Positions 22,182-33,290 of a DNA stretch of 64,000 bases are shown in pieces. The notes beneath the pieces are model-generated. The model saw nothing but the letters and a program-made list of their open reading frames with translations. It did no database searches and had not been told where the DNA came from. The position numbers were made by a program, and so were the translations under genes. Where the stretch lies: assembly GCA_964019415.1 (NCBI GenBank), contig OZ025870.1, positions 3,260,908 to 3,324,907 of the forward strand, in the 5' to 3' direction. Positions within the stretch are counted from its first letter, which is position 1. Every line of letters starts with the position of its first letter. This DNA is from Ianthella basta. Taxonomy: Eukaryota > Porifera > Demospongiae > Verongiida > Ianthellidae.

Positions 22182-22388
22182 GCAACACTGCATGGCAAGG
22201 TCCTCCAGCTAGTGCAATATATACATGCACACAACGTACGTACATGCACAAACACCTCAAATTTAAAACACTCAATTATTACAAATTTACAGTAAACATA
22301 ATTGTAAGTATTGTTCCGCAGTTCATACAATCACTAAAGATCACTGCTGTTCAATAATACTTAAGAGTTATTATGTGACAATATAAAG

Positions 22389-23225
22389 CTACCAGAAAAC
22401 TTGGATACGCATGTTATTGGAATCCCCTACATACACCTTTCCGCTGCCATCAACACATATCCCCTGAGGATGGCGAAACTTCCCTTGCTCATTACCTCTC
22501 CCTCCAAAACGGTGAACCAGTTCACCTCCCAAGGTATACACCAACACAGTGTCACAACAGTATGAAGTGATTAGCAAATGACCGTCATCAGTGGCAGCTG
22601 CAAAGTACGGACGATCTTCAGTGCTAAAGCATCTCATAAAAGTACCCTGCTTTGACCACACGCAGACTCTGTTATTCTCAGCATCAATAATGTACACGAG
22701 GCCATCTGAGCCAAAAGCTACATCACGAGGTCCATCAAAACACTCTGGGCCACTTCCTCTTGAGCCAAAAGCAAATTCAAACTTGCCTTCTTTGTCATAA
22801 ACTCCAACGCGGTGGTTGTCATCGTCACAGACGTAGACTAAACCTTCTGGACTGACAGACACCCCATAAGGATGCTTCAGCTGATCACCTACTGAATCAC
22901 TACCATCATGGCATATCGTATGAAGAATATGGCCTTTTTGAGACAACTTCACCACTTTACTTTTCTTGTAGTCAGAAACCCATACATTCCCTTTCAGATC
23001 AAATGCAACATCTGACATACAGTCATCAAATTTGCCTTCTCCAATGGACCTCAACAATACCCCATCTCTGGAGATAAGATGAATGCACTGACTTCTATCA
23101 TCTGTTACAGCTAGGAGGCCATTACTGTTCACTGCCAGTCCTCCATACGCACCACCAATTGGACAGTGTTTGATGACCTTTTGGCACTCTCCAAGCTTCC
23201 TCCAGTCCCTGAGAGGGTGCTTCTC
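22389..23225 (-). CDS. NHL-repeat beta-propeller protein (TRIM-NHL-like), terminal exon
   Basis: The exon starts after acceptor CACCTGCAG and ends at TAG 22389. It encodes about 278 residues with six NHL repeats: GGLAVNSNGLLAVTD, DVAFDLKGNVWVSDY, PYGVSVSPEGLVYVCDDDNHRV, PRDVAFGSDGLVYIIDAENNRV, AAATDDGHLLITS and PQGICVDGSGKVYVGDSNNMRI. This folds as a six-bladed propeller. In TRIM2/3/71-like proteins the propeller binds RNA or protein next to a RING/B-box ubiquitin-ligase module. No RING, B-box or filamin-type exon was found upstream to 24.4 kb, so the N-terminus is either in unrecognised exons or missing. The propeller itself shows no lesion. The use of TAG as its natural stop shows TAG is a terminator in this genome. 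Confidence 0.85.
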   Translation of the reverse strand, partial: EKHPLRDWRKLGECQKVIKHCPIGGAYGGLAVNSNGLLAVTDDRSQCIHLISRDGVLLRSIGEGKFDDCMSDVAFDLKGNVWVSDYKKSKVVKLSQKGHILHTICHDGSDSVGDQLKHPYGVSVSPEGLVYVCDDDNHRVGVYDKEGKFEFAFGSRGSGPECFDGPRDVAFGSDGLVYIIDAENNRVCVWSKQGTFMRCFSTEDRPYFAAATDDGHLLITSYCCDTVLVYTLGGELVHRFGGRGNEQGKFRHPQGICVDGSGKVYVGDSNNMRIQVFW

Positions 23226-23327
23226 CTGCAGGTGGAAATAAAGACGGGAGTGGATGGGGTCACTGGGATAACATGCATTCGTCAGAAAACACATCAACAG
23301 AGGCATAGTGCATGGAACAATATACAG

Positions 23328-23404
23328 TCTCGTTCCCAGGCTGTCTGCATTAATTGGTGTGAGGCAACAATGAACGTGGATGGCCTGCATGGGAACGAGG
23401 CTAG
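23328..23404. mobile_element. Short hairpin MITE
   Basis: The left end TCTCGTTCCCAGGC and the right end GCATGGGAACGAGGC are inverted repeats around a ~50-bp centre. It lies in the intron or 5' flank of the NHL exon. Confidence 0.6.
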
Positions 23405-24443
23405 GAAGAACAGTGAAATAATGTGTGTGCACGTTGGACAGAGTGCATGGCATGCATGTGCTTTTAGTGGAGTTGAATAACTGAGATTGCTGCTAACTAG
23501 CTCAAGTTGCAAAGCTCTGGGCTCAGCTTCACATATGATCATGATTTCTTGTGAGGCTTTGTTCAGCATATACTGCATTTAATTTGCTATTAATTCAAAA
23601 TGACTGCTGCAATAATGGCCACCACGCAAATCAATGGTTTAAGCTCTGCATCAACCTAACATTGAAGGATAGGACATATTTCAACGTTAACTACAAAGGA
23701 CAACTCCTTTACTAGGCACTGTTCTGCAAATTTTCACAAACTCCCTGTGAGTGGTTTCATGGGTACACTGAGTCAAGGACTAGCCAGTTAGAGCTACAGC
23801 TAGTTATGCTTGTGGGACATGTCCTATGTAAACAAGTCTAGTACACATTTTGTTACCTTCATATATTTGCTTGTAACTCCTATCAGGTAAAGTTCGAACA
23901 GAGGCAAACTAGCACCAAAAGGAAGAACAAACACTCATCTGTAGTTTCATGTATGACTGCTGTAGTTTTGTTCCGTAGAGAAATACAGCAAGATGGCCAA
24001 GAGTGACAAATATTGGATTAATCACTTGAGTTTAAAACATAAGATTAGAGACTGCTGTGTTGCTCAAAGAAATATAAATCACTGCCTTTAGTGTGAATAA
24101 GAGTGCTATCCAGCTAACACATTTTCAATTGAAGAAGGTTTCATCTTTTGCCAAGAGCGGGCAATAATCATGATGAGAACTATGTGAGTTGCAGGATTGA
24201 AGATCGAACCAAAGAGGTTACAGGCACATAACACTTCCTGCTGTGAATAAGCGGTAGCATGTGTGACAGCAGAACTCCCATGACAGATCATTAGAGGTCA
24301 CAATAAGGAACTGCAATACATCACTCTTCATCATTATTGAGATATCAACCACATGTACAGTATTGATGTAGGTGACTAATAATTGGGCTGAAAAAATGAG
24401 AATACATACTGTATAGTGGCACAGTATTAGATTAAGAATATAT
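23405..24443. other. Spacer between NHL gene and paralogue B
   Basis: No recognised exon. Toward 24320-24443 it matches the 3' flank of paralogue C (36610-36720), including ATCACTCTTCATCAT and the tail-coding sequence, so it is the 3' end of paralogue B. Confidence 0.5.
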
Positions 24444-24447
24444 TTAA

Positions 24448-25447
24448 GGTATGTAGGGAGTTTAGGGTCACCTCTCAGAATTTCTTGAATAGCTGAAATA
24501 TTCTTTGTACTATTGATCCTCCTCAAATGTGAAAAAAGAACTTCGAAAAGTGCGCTGAAACTGTCCTTACATGATTGCAAAATACTGTGTACGAACGCAT
24601 TCCTGAAAAGCCATTAATGTGACCAGAAATAGATTAAGCATAATAATTATTGTTAGACAGACACCTTTGTTGTGGTTACATTTTGGTTGGCTTCATTCCA
24701 ACCATTGATTCGCAAGAATGCACTTCCGTTCCGCAAACACGTTATCACACGCTATCATGTGAACCAGTAGAAAGTGTATCTGTTCTGGTATGCTGCCTTT
24801 CTCGACGATTCCGGCTGGTTCACTATGCGCAATCGACTCTACGTCACCGTTTCCTGTTGCTGGAAGATGGCTGCCACCAACATCAAGTTGGCTTCCAAGT
24901 GAGCCTTCGCATGCGCTTGTTTCGAAGAAACTATGAGAGTTAGTGTGGGTGATGATTGCACAGGGTAACCAGTGGGAAGTGTAGCTCCATGCAGAGATGG
25001 ACTCTCTTTCTGCAACTTGGTTTATAGACAGCTAAGAGGTGTTCCCTGATTCTCCTATGAAGCCGCATTTGCGTTGAGAATTATGGCGCTTGCTGTGAAA
25101 ATCGAGTATGAAAGGAAAATCGATCGTAGCCTATTCTGTGAAGGAGCTGCAGTTGTGGCTTCATAGGAAAACGTAGCTACTGCGGCAAGTTTCCTGTTGA
25201 TACAAGCTAGATGTTTCTAGCCTATTCCTAGATTAAGAAATATGCGAATTTCGAAATATTATCTTCTTTCTTTGCAGTTACGCGGTGTTGCGTGCAAGTG
25301 CCTTCGCCGGCTGCAAGTTAGTACACAGGTAGTAGGTTGGCAGTGGTACATACACAGCAAGTTTGAAGAAAATTGACTGTTCATCGCTTGAGATTCAGTC
25401 AATTGTCTGTCACAGCCATTTTTTTTATTTTAAACTCCCTACATACC
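24448..25447. mobile_element. 1,000-bp non-autonomous TTAA element
   Basis: The inverted ends GGTATGTAGGGAGTTTA (24448) and its complement (ending 25447) are flanked on both sides by TTAA (24444-24447 and 25448-25451). TTAA duplication is typical of piggyBac and Kolobok elements. There is no transposase frame. An internal inverted pair CCTATGAAGCC / GGCTTCATAGG lies at 25052 and 25157. It interrupts the last exon of paralogue B; the uninterrupted site is seen in C at 36730. Confidence 0.85.
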
Positions 25448-25451
25448 TTAA

Positions 25452-25703
25452 GCTGCTTATGCACTGGAAAGAGGCACACATCCATTCACACTGTACATTT
25501 GCAGGCAATCCCCTTACTGTGGTGTATCTGTATCTGACTCTTCCTGATCTGTATTCCTCTGTCTCCCTCACAGTGGTCATCTCTGGAGACTGTTGTAGGA
25601 GCCACTGTTCGCAAGACTCCTCCTCCTCCTCCTGGACATTGTCTGCTAGCCAACGCTTGTGGTAGCGGGTGAATTGCTTCAGACAGTAGGCAGGGGGTGC
25701 AGC
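25452..25703 (-). pseudogene. Paralogue B, last exon, cut by the TTAA element
   Basis: The acceptor GGCATAG precedes 25703. The exon reads RYHKRWLADNVQEEEEESC, QSPEMTTVRETEEYRSGRV and RYRYTT, as in A and C. At ...CEWMCAS... plus about six residues the TTAA element begins. Beyond the element (below 24444) the tail sequence resumes but with a stop soon after the junction. Confidence 0.8.
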
Positions 25704-27227
25704 CTATGCCAGCAGTAAAGTGGAAAATTCACATAAAGAGATCAAGGATTAACACAGGTCAGCTAAAATATACCCGACCATTACATTCTTCATGTAAATT
25801 ATGGTCCCATAATTCATCATAACCCACTCTCGATATATAGTGTCATGTAGCCAACCGCTATTCCTGCCTAGGGCTAGTCATACATGATGACATCATCACT
25901 TGGCAGGAACTGATGAACGACTAATACCATTTTGTTCTGAAACAGTGTAACTTGGAAGTCCATCAATAAGCAATTATCATGGAAACAACAATAATCACAG
26001 GGACAATGCATTAAAAGTGGGAAAGAAATGAAGAGTACTCAGGCCAACGAAGAGGAGACGACTGGTACCTGCTCGTAGTCAGGATCACATTTGTAGGGAA
26101 AATCTTACCAGCAGAAAAGCAACAGGATTACTATTAGCAGACAAGTGAATTCCCTGCTCCATGTAACAATGACCCCATTGAAGCGTACAGCATCTCTGAT
26201 GGCAGTCAGTGTTCTTGTTGGGCTGTTTTTAAAGGGTAACGAGCCCTTGTTGCTCCTTTAAGAACCCTTGAGGCTGTAAACATGGCACTGTACCCTCCTT
26301 GAAAGGCACAGTGCCACTAGTCATTGAGTGAGCAATATCGAATGCATGCATGCATACACATTGTGTCACAAAGCTCTCCCTGTATTCAGCTTAATAGATT
26401 CACTTTGCATGCAAAAGTGGCACCCTCACCCACACCCAACCATCCACCAGTCACTCCTCACATGACTGTAGGTCAAGTGTACCCTTCTTATTATTTTTTG
26501 GGGAGAACACTGATGGCAGTACCACTCCCACAAGAAATGACCAGAGCCACACCACTTCAGCCCTTCTAATGTATGGGCAAAGTGCTGTATGCAGAATGAC
26601 TATGTACGTACGTAGACTCATGTTGTTGTCTGCTGTATCTGTTGACTTACTTAGTCACTTACAGCAGATAACAAAACGTAACTTTATGCCCATATAGAAA
26701 CAATATAGGCTGTTCACCAGATCTTTTATACCTAACCAATGACATCATTGATGCAGAAGAAGTGGGGAACGAAGCAGGCTACATGAGACTACACTCTCAC
26801 ACATATCATAACGTCATACAAAACACAAGCCCAAATCCCTACATACACTCATCACACACACACATGTAAACAACTACACGTGCATCTTCACAACCACATG
26901 CACACATGTATATGTAACGTCGCTCTTTCTCGTCCAGGCTTCTCTCCGAGACGGTCAACCAATCAAACAGTGCACAGGAAGGATTCTCAACAAAATCAAG
27001 CACAAGCAGGACTGCATACACAACTCCACAGTGTCCTTAAGTACACACAGAGACACAGACAAGTTTACTAGAACATAGTTGTCAACATAAAGTTATAGGA
27101 CACAAACAGGGACAGGACTCCTATCAGGTCTGGACAAGTTTCATGTTACACATATACACATGCAAACATAGGGGGAGAGAGACAGAAGACATACAAACAT
27201 TCACACAGGCGTGCACACACATGCATG

Positions 27228-27259
<32 letters not shown>

Positions 27260-27789
27260 CGCACGCACACACACACACACCAGTGTGCATTATAATTTTG
27301 AAATGTTGGTCTGCCATTATAACCCCAGTTTTGGTCAGACATGATCTGACACTCGTCAGATCTTGTCAGATCTTGGTCTTTGGTCACGTTCAAACTGCAA
27401 TTTGCATTTGTTGAAGGTAGACACAGTGACGTTTTTCTTCTTAGAGCTTGTAGCAGGAGTTATATAGGAGTTAGCGTTAACACATATACCAATGAAACGG
27501 CTTATAAATAAAATGGCATACTACAGCAGCAGAAACTTCCTTTGGTCATCAAATGTAGAAGTGGCTCCTAGTGAACGCAACCTAACTACACCTAGCTCAA
27601 AATAGCTGATAGAGCTCCTAGTACCAGCTCCAAAAGGATTGTCACTGTCACTACTTCCAACAAGAGGAGTGAGTCTCACAGAAAAACCGGTCGGCCATTA
27701 TGTCTGTACAGAGCGATTACTGGTCGGCCATGGCTACAACTTGCACAGAAAACGGCTGATGGCTAATTGTATAATGCACATTGACACAC
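25704..27789. other. Paralogue B intron with microsatellite
   Basis: No recognised exon. 27205-27281 is a (CA)n-rich microsatellite with CATG and CGCA interruptions. 26283-26317 forms a hairpin (GGCACTGT / ACAGTGCC). 27525-27680 has a short open minus frame (SSDSDNPFGAGTRSSIS) of unknown origin. Confidence 0.5.
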
Positions 27790-28247
27790 CTGTCTGGCTG
27801 TAGTAAGGGACCCTCCACGGTACATCCATTCTGTGCCATTGACTGCCTTGATCGGTTTCGAATTGGGGTCATTCCTGAACTCTACCTCTCCCTCCATCTG
27901 AACACTACCCTCTGCCTGCTCCACGTGGGAAGATGGAGGTAGGGCTACATCACGACTTTTGCCTGAGACCTTTAGCCACCAGCGGTGCCTGTGAGCCCTA
28001 CATGTACAGACAGGACAATATCTCCCAATACACAGAATGTTTTGTAGTACAAAGTGGGCAGAGTAGGGAGAATAAGCACATGACATTGTGCTGTATTCCA
28101 CAAACCATACTACACTGGTATATAGCAGCATGGGTAGACAAACAACAATGAAGACTATGCACTATGTCACATGCAGCACACACACCCATGTATATGCAAC
28201 ACACAATACCTGTTTAACATCAGCTGAGAATCCTTGTGGGCATCAAC
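27790..28247 (-). CDS. Paralogue B, exons for conserved C-terminal region
   Basis: Exon 28210-28247 (38 bp; VDAHKDSQLMLNR-like) and exon 27790-27988 (199 bp; RWWLKVSGKSRDVALPPSS ... GTEWMYRGGSLTTARQ). Lengths and phases equal those of A. The donor is CAG|GTGTGTCAATG, without the long (GT)n tract seen in A and C. Confidence 0.7.
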
Positions 28248-28933
28248 CTGTTAGGATAGAAAAGGTGCATAATTAACACACATTGTAGTTCCAAGGATAC
28301 CATTAAAATGGAATTCCAGCATCTACCTATCCACTTCTTGTGAATTGGTAGAAGTTTGCAAAACAGAATGGATGAAGGCACAAATGTTTATGTGTGATAC
28401 TACAGAGGCTTATAGTTGCATTGATAACTCCACTTCTAATGAATTCTTGAGCAGGACACGACTGTTAATGATAAATCAAAGGCAGGATGTCTCAACCCGG
28501 AGGTCTTTGTCGTATCGTGATCCAGGCCAATATGCAGTTGAGAAAGACCTCCAAGTCAAAATGTCCTGCATATAATTTGATTCATCATTAACAGTCGTGT
28601 CCTACTCAAGAATGTGCATGTGTGCACTAGGAATGTATTAATTTCCAAAACTTAAGTGTCGAGAAAATTGATATGTATGTCAAATGTGCCCAAATTTAAC
28701 AAGTTAGTGGACATTTGCAAAAGTAAAACTGTGCAAATCTCCTCACTGTTGTCAGACATTAGGCAGTTAAAAGGGCTTCGCAAGATATAATCATGAAAAT
28801 TAATGCCTCAAGCAAGGTACATTTGCAAAAATATGTACTATGAAATTAGGACACATATGGTATGGGAATTACAGCTCACCCTATATGCAAAATTATAAGT
28901 ATCTCTTCTAATTATCTCTTCCCGCAGCCATAC

Positions 28934-30432
28934 CTTCCTCTCCAGTTGTGGGTAGTTGTCTGTGAGGAACTCTGTAATGACACTTCGCCTCAGCATGCGA
29001 GCAATGTCCAGGCAAGTCTCATCATTTTCATCCCTGTCAAGCACTTTGTCTCCAAACATGGGACAGAGGTACTGCAGAACAGGTAGGTGGCCTCTGTAGG
29101 CTGCCAAGTGGAGGGCATTCTTGGAGTTCTAAAGGTGTAGTAGTTTGGGGGGGGGGGGGGGGGGGGGAAGGGTGATAAGATGAAACTGTGGCAGCATGAT
29201 TTAAACCCCTTTCACATGGACCGGTTAATCCGCATTGAAACCCAGATAAATGTGGGTTTCCGCATTCACACGGCGATCAAATACCGGATCTGAATCCGGG
29301 TTAAAACCCTGCTGGCGAGGTGGTTTTAAATCTGCATTATACGGTGAATCCAAGAGTTGATTGCGTTAACACACGTTAAACAGCGTTTAGTGAAATGTTG
29401 CACGACTGAAGTCGTGATCATTCCCACTAGGAACAATATTTTGAAAGAATACCACGCTCCTGTGCTCAACCCACATTGACCTGTTCACTCTCGTACCTTG
29501 AAAGAGGCGTCGCACACTCGCTAAACTTGCGCAGACCAGCATTTGCCGCTGCAACCCCACTACCGCATAGAGTGTGTTTTGTACTGCCGTTGTCCGTCGT
29601 CCTCTAGCTCGCCGCCTCCTCCCTCTCTTTGCGCGCAGCCAAAACAACACCAGGAAATCGGAAATTAACCGTTCACCAGCAGCGAAAATCGTCCGTGTGA
29701 ACACAAACCGGATATAACACGGATGCGAATCCGATTCTTAAATCTGGAATAATGGTACGTGTGAAAGGGGTATATGTGTATGTGCAAAAGTGAATGTACC
29801 TTCATTGTGTGGAAGATATCTCCACCATACTGTCCAGCTAGCTTTCTGACCAACTCAATGTGCCCTTTTGCTGCTGCTATTAACAGAGGGGTCCTGCCAC
29901 CCTGCACAGCAAAGACAAATCACAGCACTCTACTTCTTGGTGAACAAGCAGCACCATAAAGCCCAGGTCACAGCTAGCTTCTACCTCCAGTATTATTCAG
30001 GCTTCTGACTTGCTCATCACATAGGTACTTAATTTCTCATTAATTCCTATTTGCACTTCTTGTTTCTACCTCCACCTTACACTTTCAATCCTCATCCCAA
30101 TTGAGTTTCTCATCCCTCCAGTATTATTCAGGCTTCTGACTTGCTCATCACATAGGTACTTAATTTCTCATTAATTCCTATTTGCACTTCTTGTTTCTAC
30201 CTCCACCTTACACTTTCAATCCTCATCCCAATTGAGTTTCTTTCAATCCCCTTCCCAATTGAGCCCATATCCACATCCCCAGTTCACTGTACGGTACCTC
30301 TGTAAACTTATTCCTACTTACCTTGTCTTCTACATTCACAAGCAGCTTCACCAGCTGCTGTACCTCTGGCAGACTACCCACTGATGCAGCTTGCAACATT
30401 GCGTTAGCAACAGGGCCTGAGGTTGACAGGCT
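28934..30432 (-). CDS. Paralogue B, three ankyrin exons
   Basis: Exons 30322-30432 (111 bp), 29800-29901 (102 bp) and 28934-29128 (195 bp), phase 0. Ankyrin patterns are NAMLQAASVGSLPEVQQL, GGRTPLLIAAAKGHIELV and NALHLAAYRGHLPVLQYL. All are open. The intron between the second and third carries a 21-base G run (29147-29167) and a ~565-bp element (29205-29771). A 131-bp tandem duplication lies in the intron at 29984-30245. Confidence 0.85.
29147..29167 (+). repeat. Poly-G run of 21
   Basis: An uninterrupted run of G on the plus strand (C on minus) next to the third ankyrin exon of B. It is prone to length error in sequencing. Confidence 0.95.
29205..29771. mobile_element. Inverted-repeat element, possibly PIF/Harbinger-derived
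   Basis: The ends ACCCCTTTCACATGGACC and (reverse complement of the right end) ACCCCTTTCACACGTACC form a terminal inverted repeat. The interior has further palindromic Y-rich motifs (ACCCGG/CCGGGT type). A minus frame 29387-29704 ends in NDHDFSRATFH, reminiscent of the N-terminus of Harbinger transposases, but this is weak. Target duplication is unclear. Confidence 0.55.
29984..30245. repeat. 131-bp tandem duplication
   Basis: The block from CCTCCAGTATTATTCAGG to CCCAATTGAGTTTCT occurs twice in a row almost unchanged. The corresponding introns of A and C have it once. Confidence 0.85.
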
Positions 30433-30839
30433 CTGTGTAGGAAAACACATGTAAAAATAGTGCAAGAGGATAACAATGTGATAAACAGTGACACAGCACC
30501 AGTTTGAAGAGAAAGGAGAATGGTGTGGGTGCAAAACAAACATACTAAGAAGGGGTCTCTAAAACACTGACCTGGAACAAAATACAGAGTTATGGAATTT
30601 CCTTCAAATTGCAGATCATAAGTTGCACACAATGGCTGCAAAGATGAATTGTTATATATAGAATTTGGAATGAAACTCAATTGTCACATACACAATTGTA
30701 TCTTGACAGCTCACCCAGAAATCGCTTCCAGACTTCAAATTAAGCATAATATGAATGTTAGAATGCAGCTTCAAACCTTTGTTGAGAAAATCTTTGAAGC
30801 TTTGCAGTGTTGCACCATATGATATACATAGCAACAAGT

Positions 30840-30990
30840 AAATGTTCTATGCCCGTTCAGCGGGTACGGGTATATATGGGTGTAACACGGCTACAGCTGC
30901 AGGCATGCTTTGGGTACGGGGGAACCGTGGCTTCGGCTGAGGGCATGTTTCGAGTACAGGCATACTATGGTTGGCTGCTTGAACTTGGAG
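30840..30990. repeat. Imperfect ~40-bp minisatellite
   Basis: Units around GGCTACAGCTGCAGGCATG...GGGTACGG and GGCTTCGGCTGAGGGCATG...GAGTACAGG recur about three times with divergence. It lies in paralogue B at the position where A and C carry the proline-rich coiled-coil exon region. Confidence 0.5.
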
Positions 30991-31295
30991 AAGGATTTTC
31001 AGTAAAGCAGGCTTCTATCTGTTCTGCAGGGTGCTCATTGTTTCGTGTTTTGATCAATTTCTAGAAGTGATTCGGTGTCTGGAAGCAATTTCTGGGCGAA
31101 CCGTTGTAATACAATAATGAATGTGACAATTTCACAGTTTCATTCGAAATTCTATGTGCAGCAATTTTAAATTCATATTTACAGCCATTTTGCGCAACTT
31201 ATGAACTGCCATTTGAACAAAATCTGCAGTAAGGAAAGTTTGGATCACATACAGCACAACAGAAAATATAGCATTAAATCATCCATCTTCCTCAC

Positions 31296-33155
31296 CTGTA
31301 GCAGTCTCTCTTCAAGGATAGCCATCTTGTGACGGACACGGTCTAACACCTTTTGACTGGCCTTCAGCTTGTTCTGCAAGGCTAAGTGGTCGTAAAGCAC
31401 ATGCCACCTGGTCTCTTCAGTTTTTTTCAATTCACTCTCCAACTCTTGGACACGGGACAGCAGCTCATTGACATTATCCAGTTTCTCCTTCCCTTCATCT
31501 TCTTGTTCCTCTTCCTCTACTTTGTGAGGTAGACTGCCTTCACTCTGTGTAACAAACAAATGAATAAAATATTTAATATAAATTTAATATTGATATCATT
31601 GCACATTCTGCATGTTGAATGGTTTTGATTAGTACAATTCTGTATTCTCTATAAACTTCACCACTTGTTACCCAGAATTATAACAGTCAGCCTTATTCCA
31701 TGAATTGCTTAATATGCTGATTCTTTATGTTAGTTACAACGCTAAAACAATTTGTGAGACAGTCTGTACAGTATGTGACAATATGATGTTAACGTTTCGT
31801 TTCGTTTCATTCTGTTCTGTTTCGTTTATTACACTGTTCTCTATTCCATTCTGTTCCGTCCCCTTCTATTTTCTTTTGGAGAAGAAAACAATTCTAACGC
31901 ATGCAAAACAAACACATGAGTTGGAACGGTTTCGGAACGAAACAATTCGAGGACGTACGGAGCAATTTATATAGGAGCAGTTGAAATGGTTTATTGGTAG
32001 TATTAGACAAGTGACCGAGGTGTACAGCAGTTATAAGAGGCAGTGGATTCTGCACTATTAATGTATGAGCCAACGTATGAACTGTCTCGCTATCGTTTTT
32101 GTCGTGAAATTGTCTCTCAGTCATTTTATTCACCTGCTGAATCATTCTGGAGAATTTGGGCAATGATACTGCTATCGTTCCGTATCATTTTATTCATCGT
32201 TCTCTTCCATTCCATGAGACGGGACGAGCCATTTTTCCATCTTTTTTTAAAACAAAACGGTAACATTATATTGTCACATACTGTATGTAGATTTGAGACA
32301 GTATGTAGATTCCACAGTTTGTCTTCATTGCTGCGCATTCTAAGCTGAATGGTAAATTCTTCATTAATTGCTATTTAGGAAACTTTGTAAATGTGACTAC
32401 TTGGAATAATGAAACTGAATGGTGAGTTCACAAACCACCCTTTAAGCAAGCAATAAGTGCCTAACAACATTTGCTCAAATAATTCAGTAATCCAAATAAA
32501 CATGACCATGGAAAGTAACGTACAGTTTCTGCAGTAAGCTCCACCCCTTCATTATCTGGAGAGCTGTCAACAGATTCAGCTGTGTGGGAGGGAATGATAG
32601 AAATGGAATGTTACCTCCATGCTTGCTATATTTTATTGCCAATACCAACCAGTAATCAAGCTAGAAGACATGCAGTTTGAGACAGGCAAAGTCTCTGAGT
32701 TAGAGTATAAATGTAAAATGATATGAAAATTAATACATTAAGGAGTGTCGATTTCAGGACTCAGGAATTTCAGGGTTTCAAACTTCTGGTTTTCCATGTG
32801 AAAGGTGTTACCAGACAACTATGCACTAACTCCATTACTTGTAAACACTATTTGAAGCTGTCATTTATCAAGAAGTTGAATACGCTATGCAGTGAACAAA
32901 GTGACTTACAGTCTAATTCCAACCATCTTAGTAGGTGGCTCAGTTAGTTAGACTCTGCATTAAACATCTTGCAGCATGTATATGGTCAATGTGCCATACA
33001 GTTTGACACTGTATAGTACTCCTGAATTGCATACTGATTCACTCAAATCCATGGCAGCAATGCATACATATGGTAAAGGCTCAATGCGCTAGTTTACCTT
33101 GATCTGGCCTGTGTTGCATAATTTCACGATGCATAGTCTGATCCAGCAATTGTTT
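31296..33155 (-). pseudogene. Paralogue B, 5'-most surviving exons
   Basis: Exons 33098-33155 (58 bp; KQLLDQTMHREIMQHRPDQ), 32524-32579 (56 bp; AESVDSSPDNEGVEL) and 31296-31544 (249 bp; coiled coil with LLSRVQELESELKKTEETR). Phases match C. The counterpart of the 45-bp LPYEVY exon is cut at about 33291, where DIRS-like sequence begins. The core-domain and CARD exons are absent, as is the 210-bp proline-rich exon. B is therefore truncated at the 5' end. Confidence 0.8.
31767..32293. mobile_element. MITE in paralogue B intron
   Basis: The left end CAGTATGTGACAATATGATG and the complement of the right end CAGTATGTGACAATATAATG form inverted repeats of about 30 bp, with T-rich interior (GTTTCGTTTCGTTTC). 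The intact target is visible in C near 44447/45031, where a different element is inserted. Confidence 0.75.
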
Positions 33156-33290
33156 CTGTAAAGGAAGAGACAATATGAAAGGCATCACACAAACATAACA
33201 TTGTCCAGAAATGACAGTGATGATTACAGTAATAATCTGCAGTATACAGATGAGCCTGCAAGTTCAGAAGCATACACTCACTGCTATTTC

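Noticed and set aside
29387-29704. Complete Harbinger transposase
   Set aside because: Only a short C-terminal RATFH-like motif is suggestive; the catalytic domain is absent and the frame is within a 565-bp non-autonomous element.
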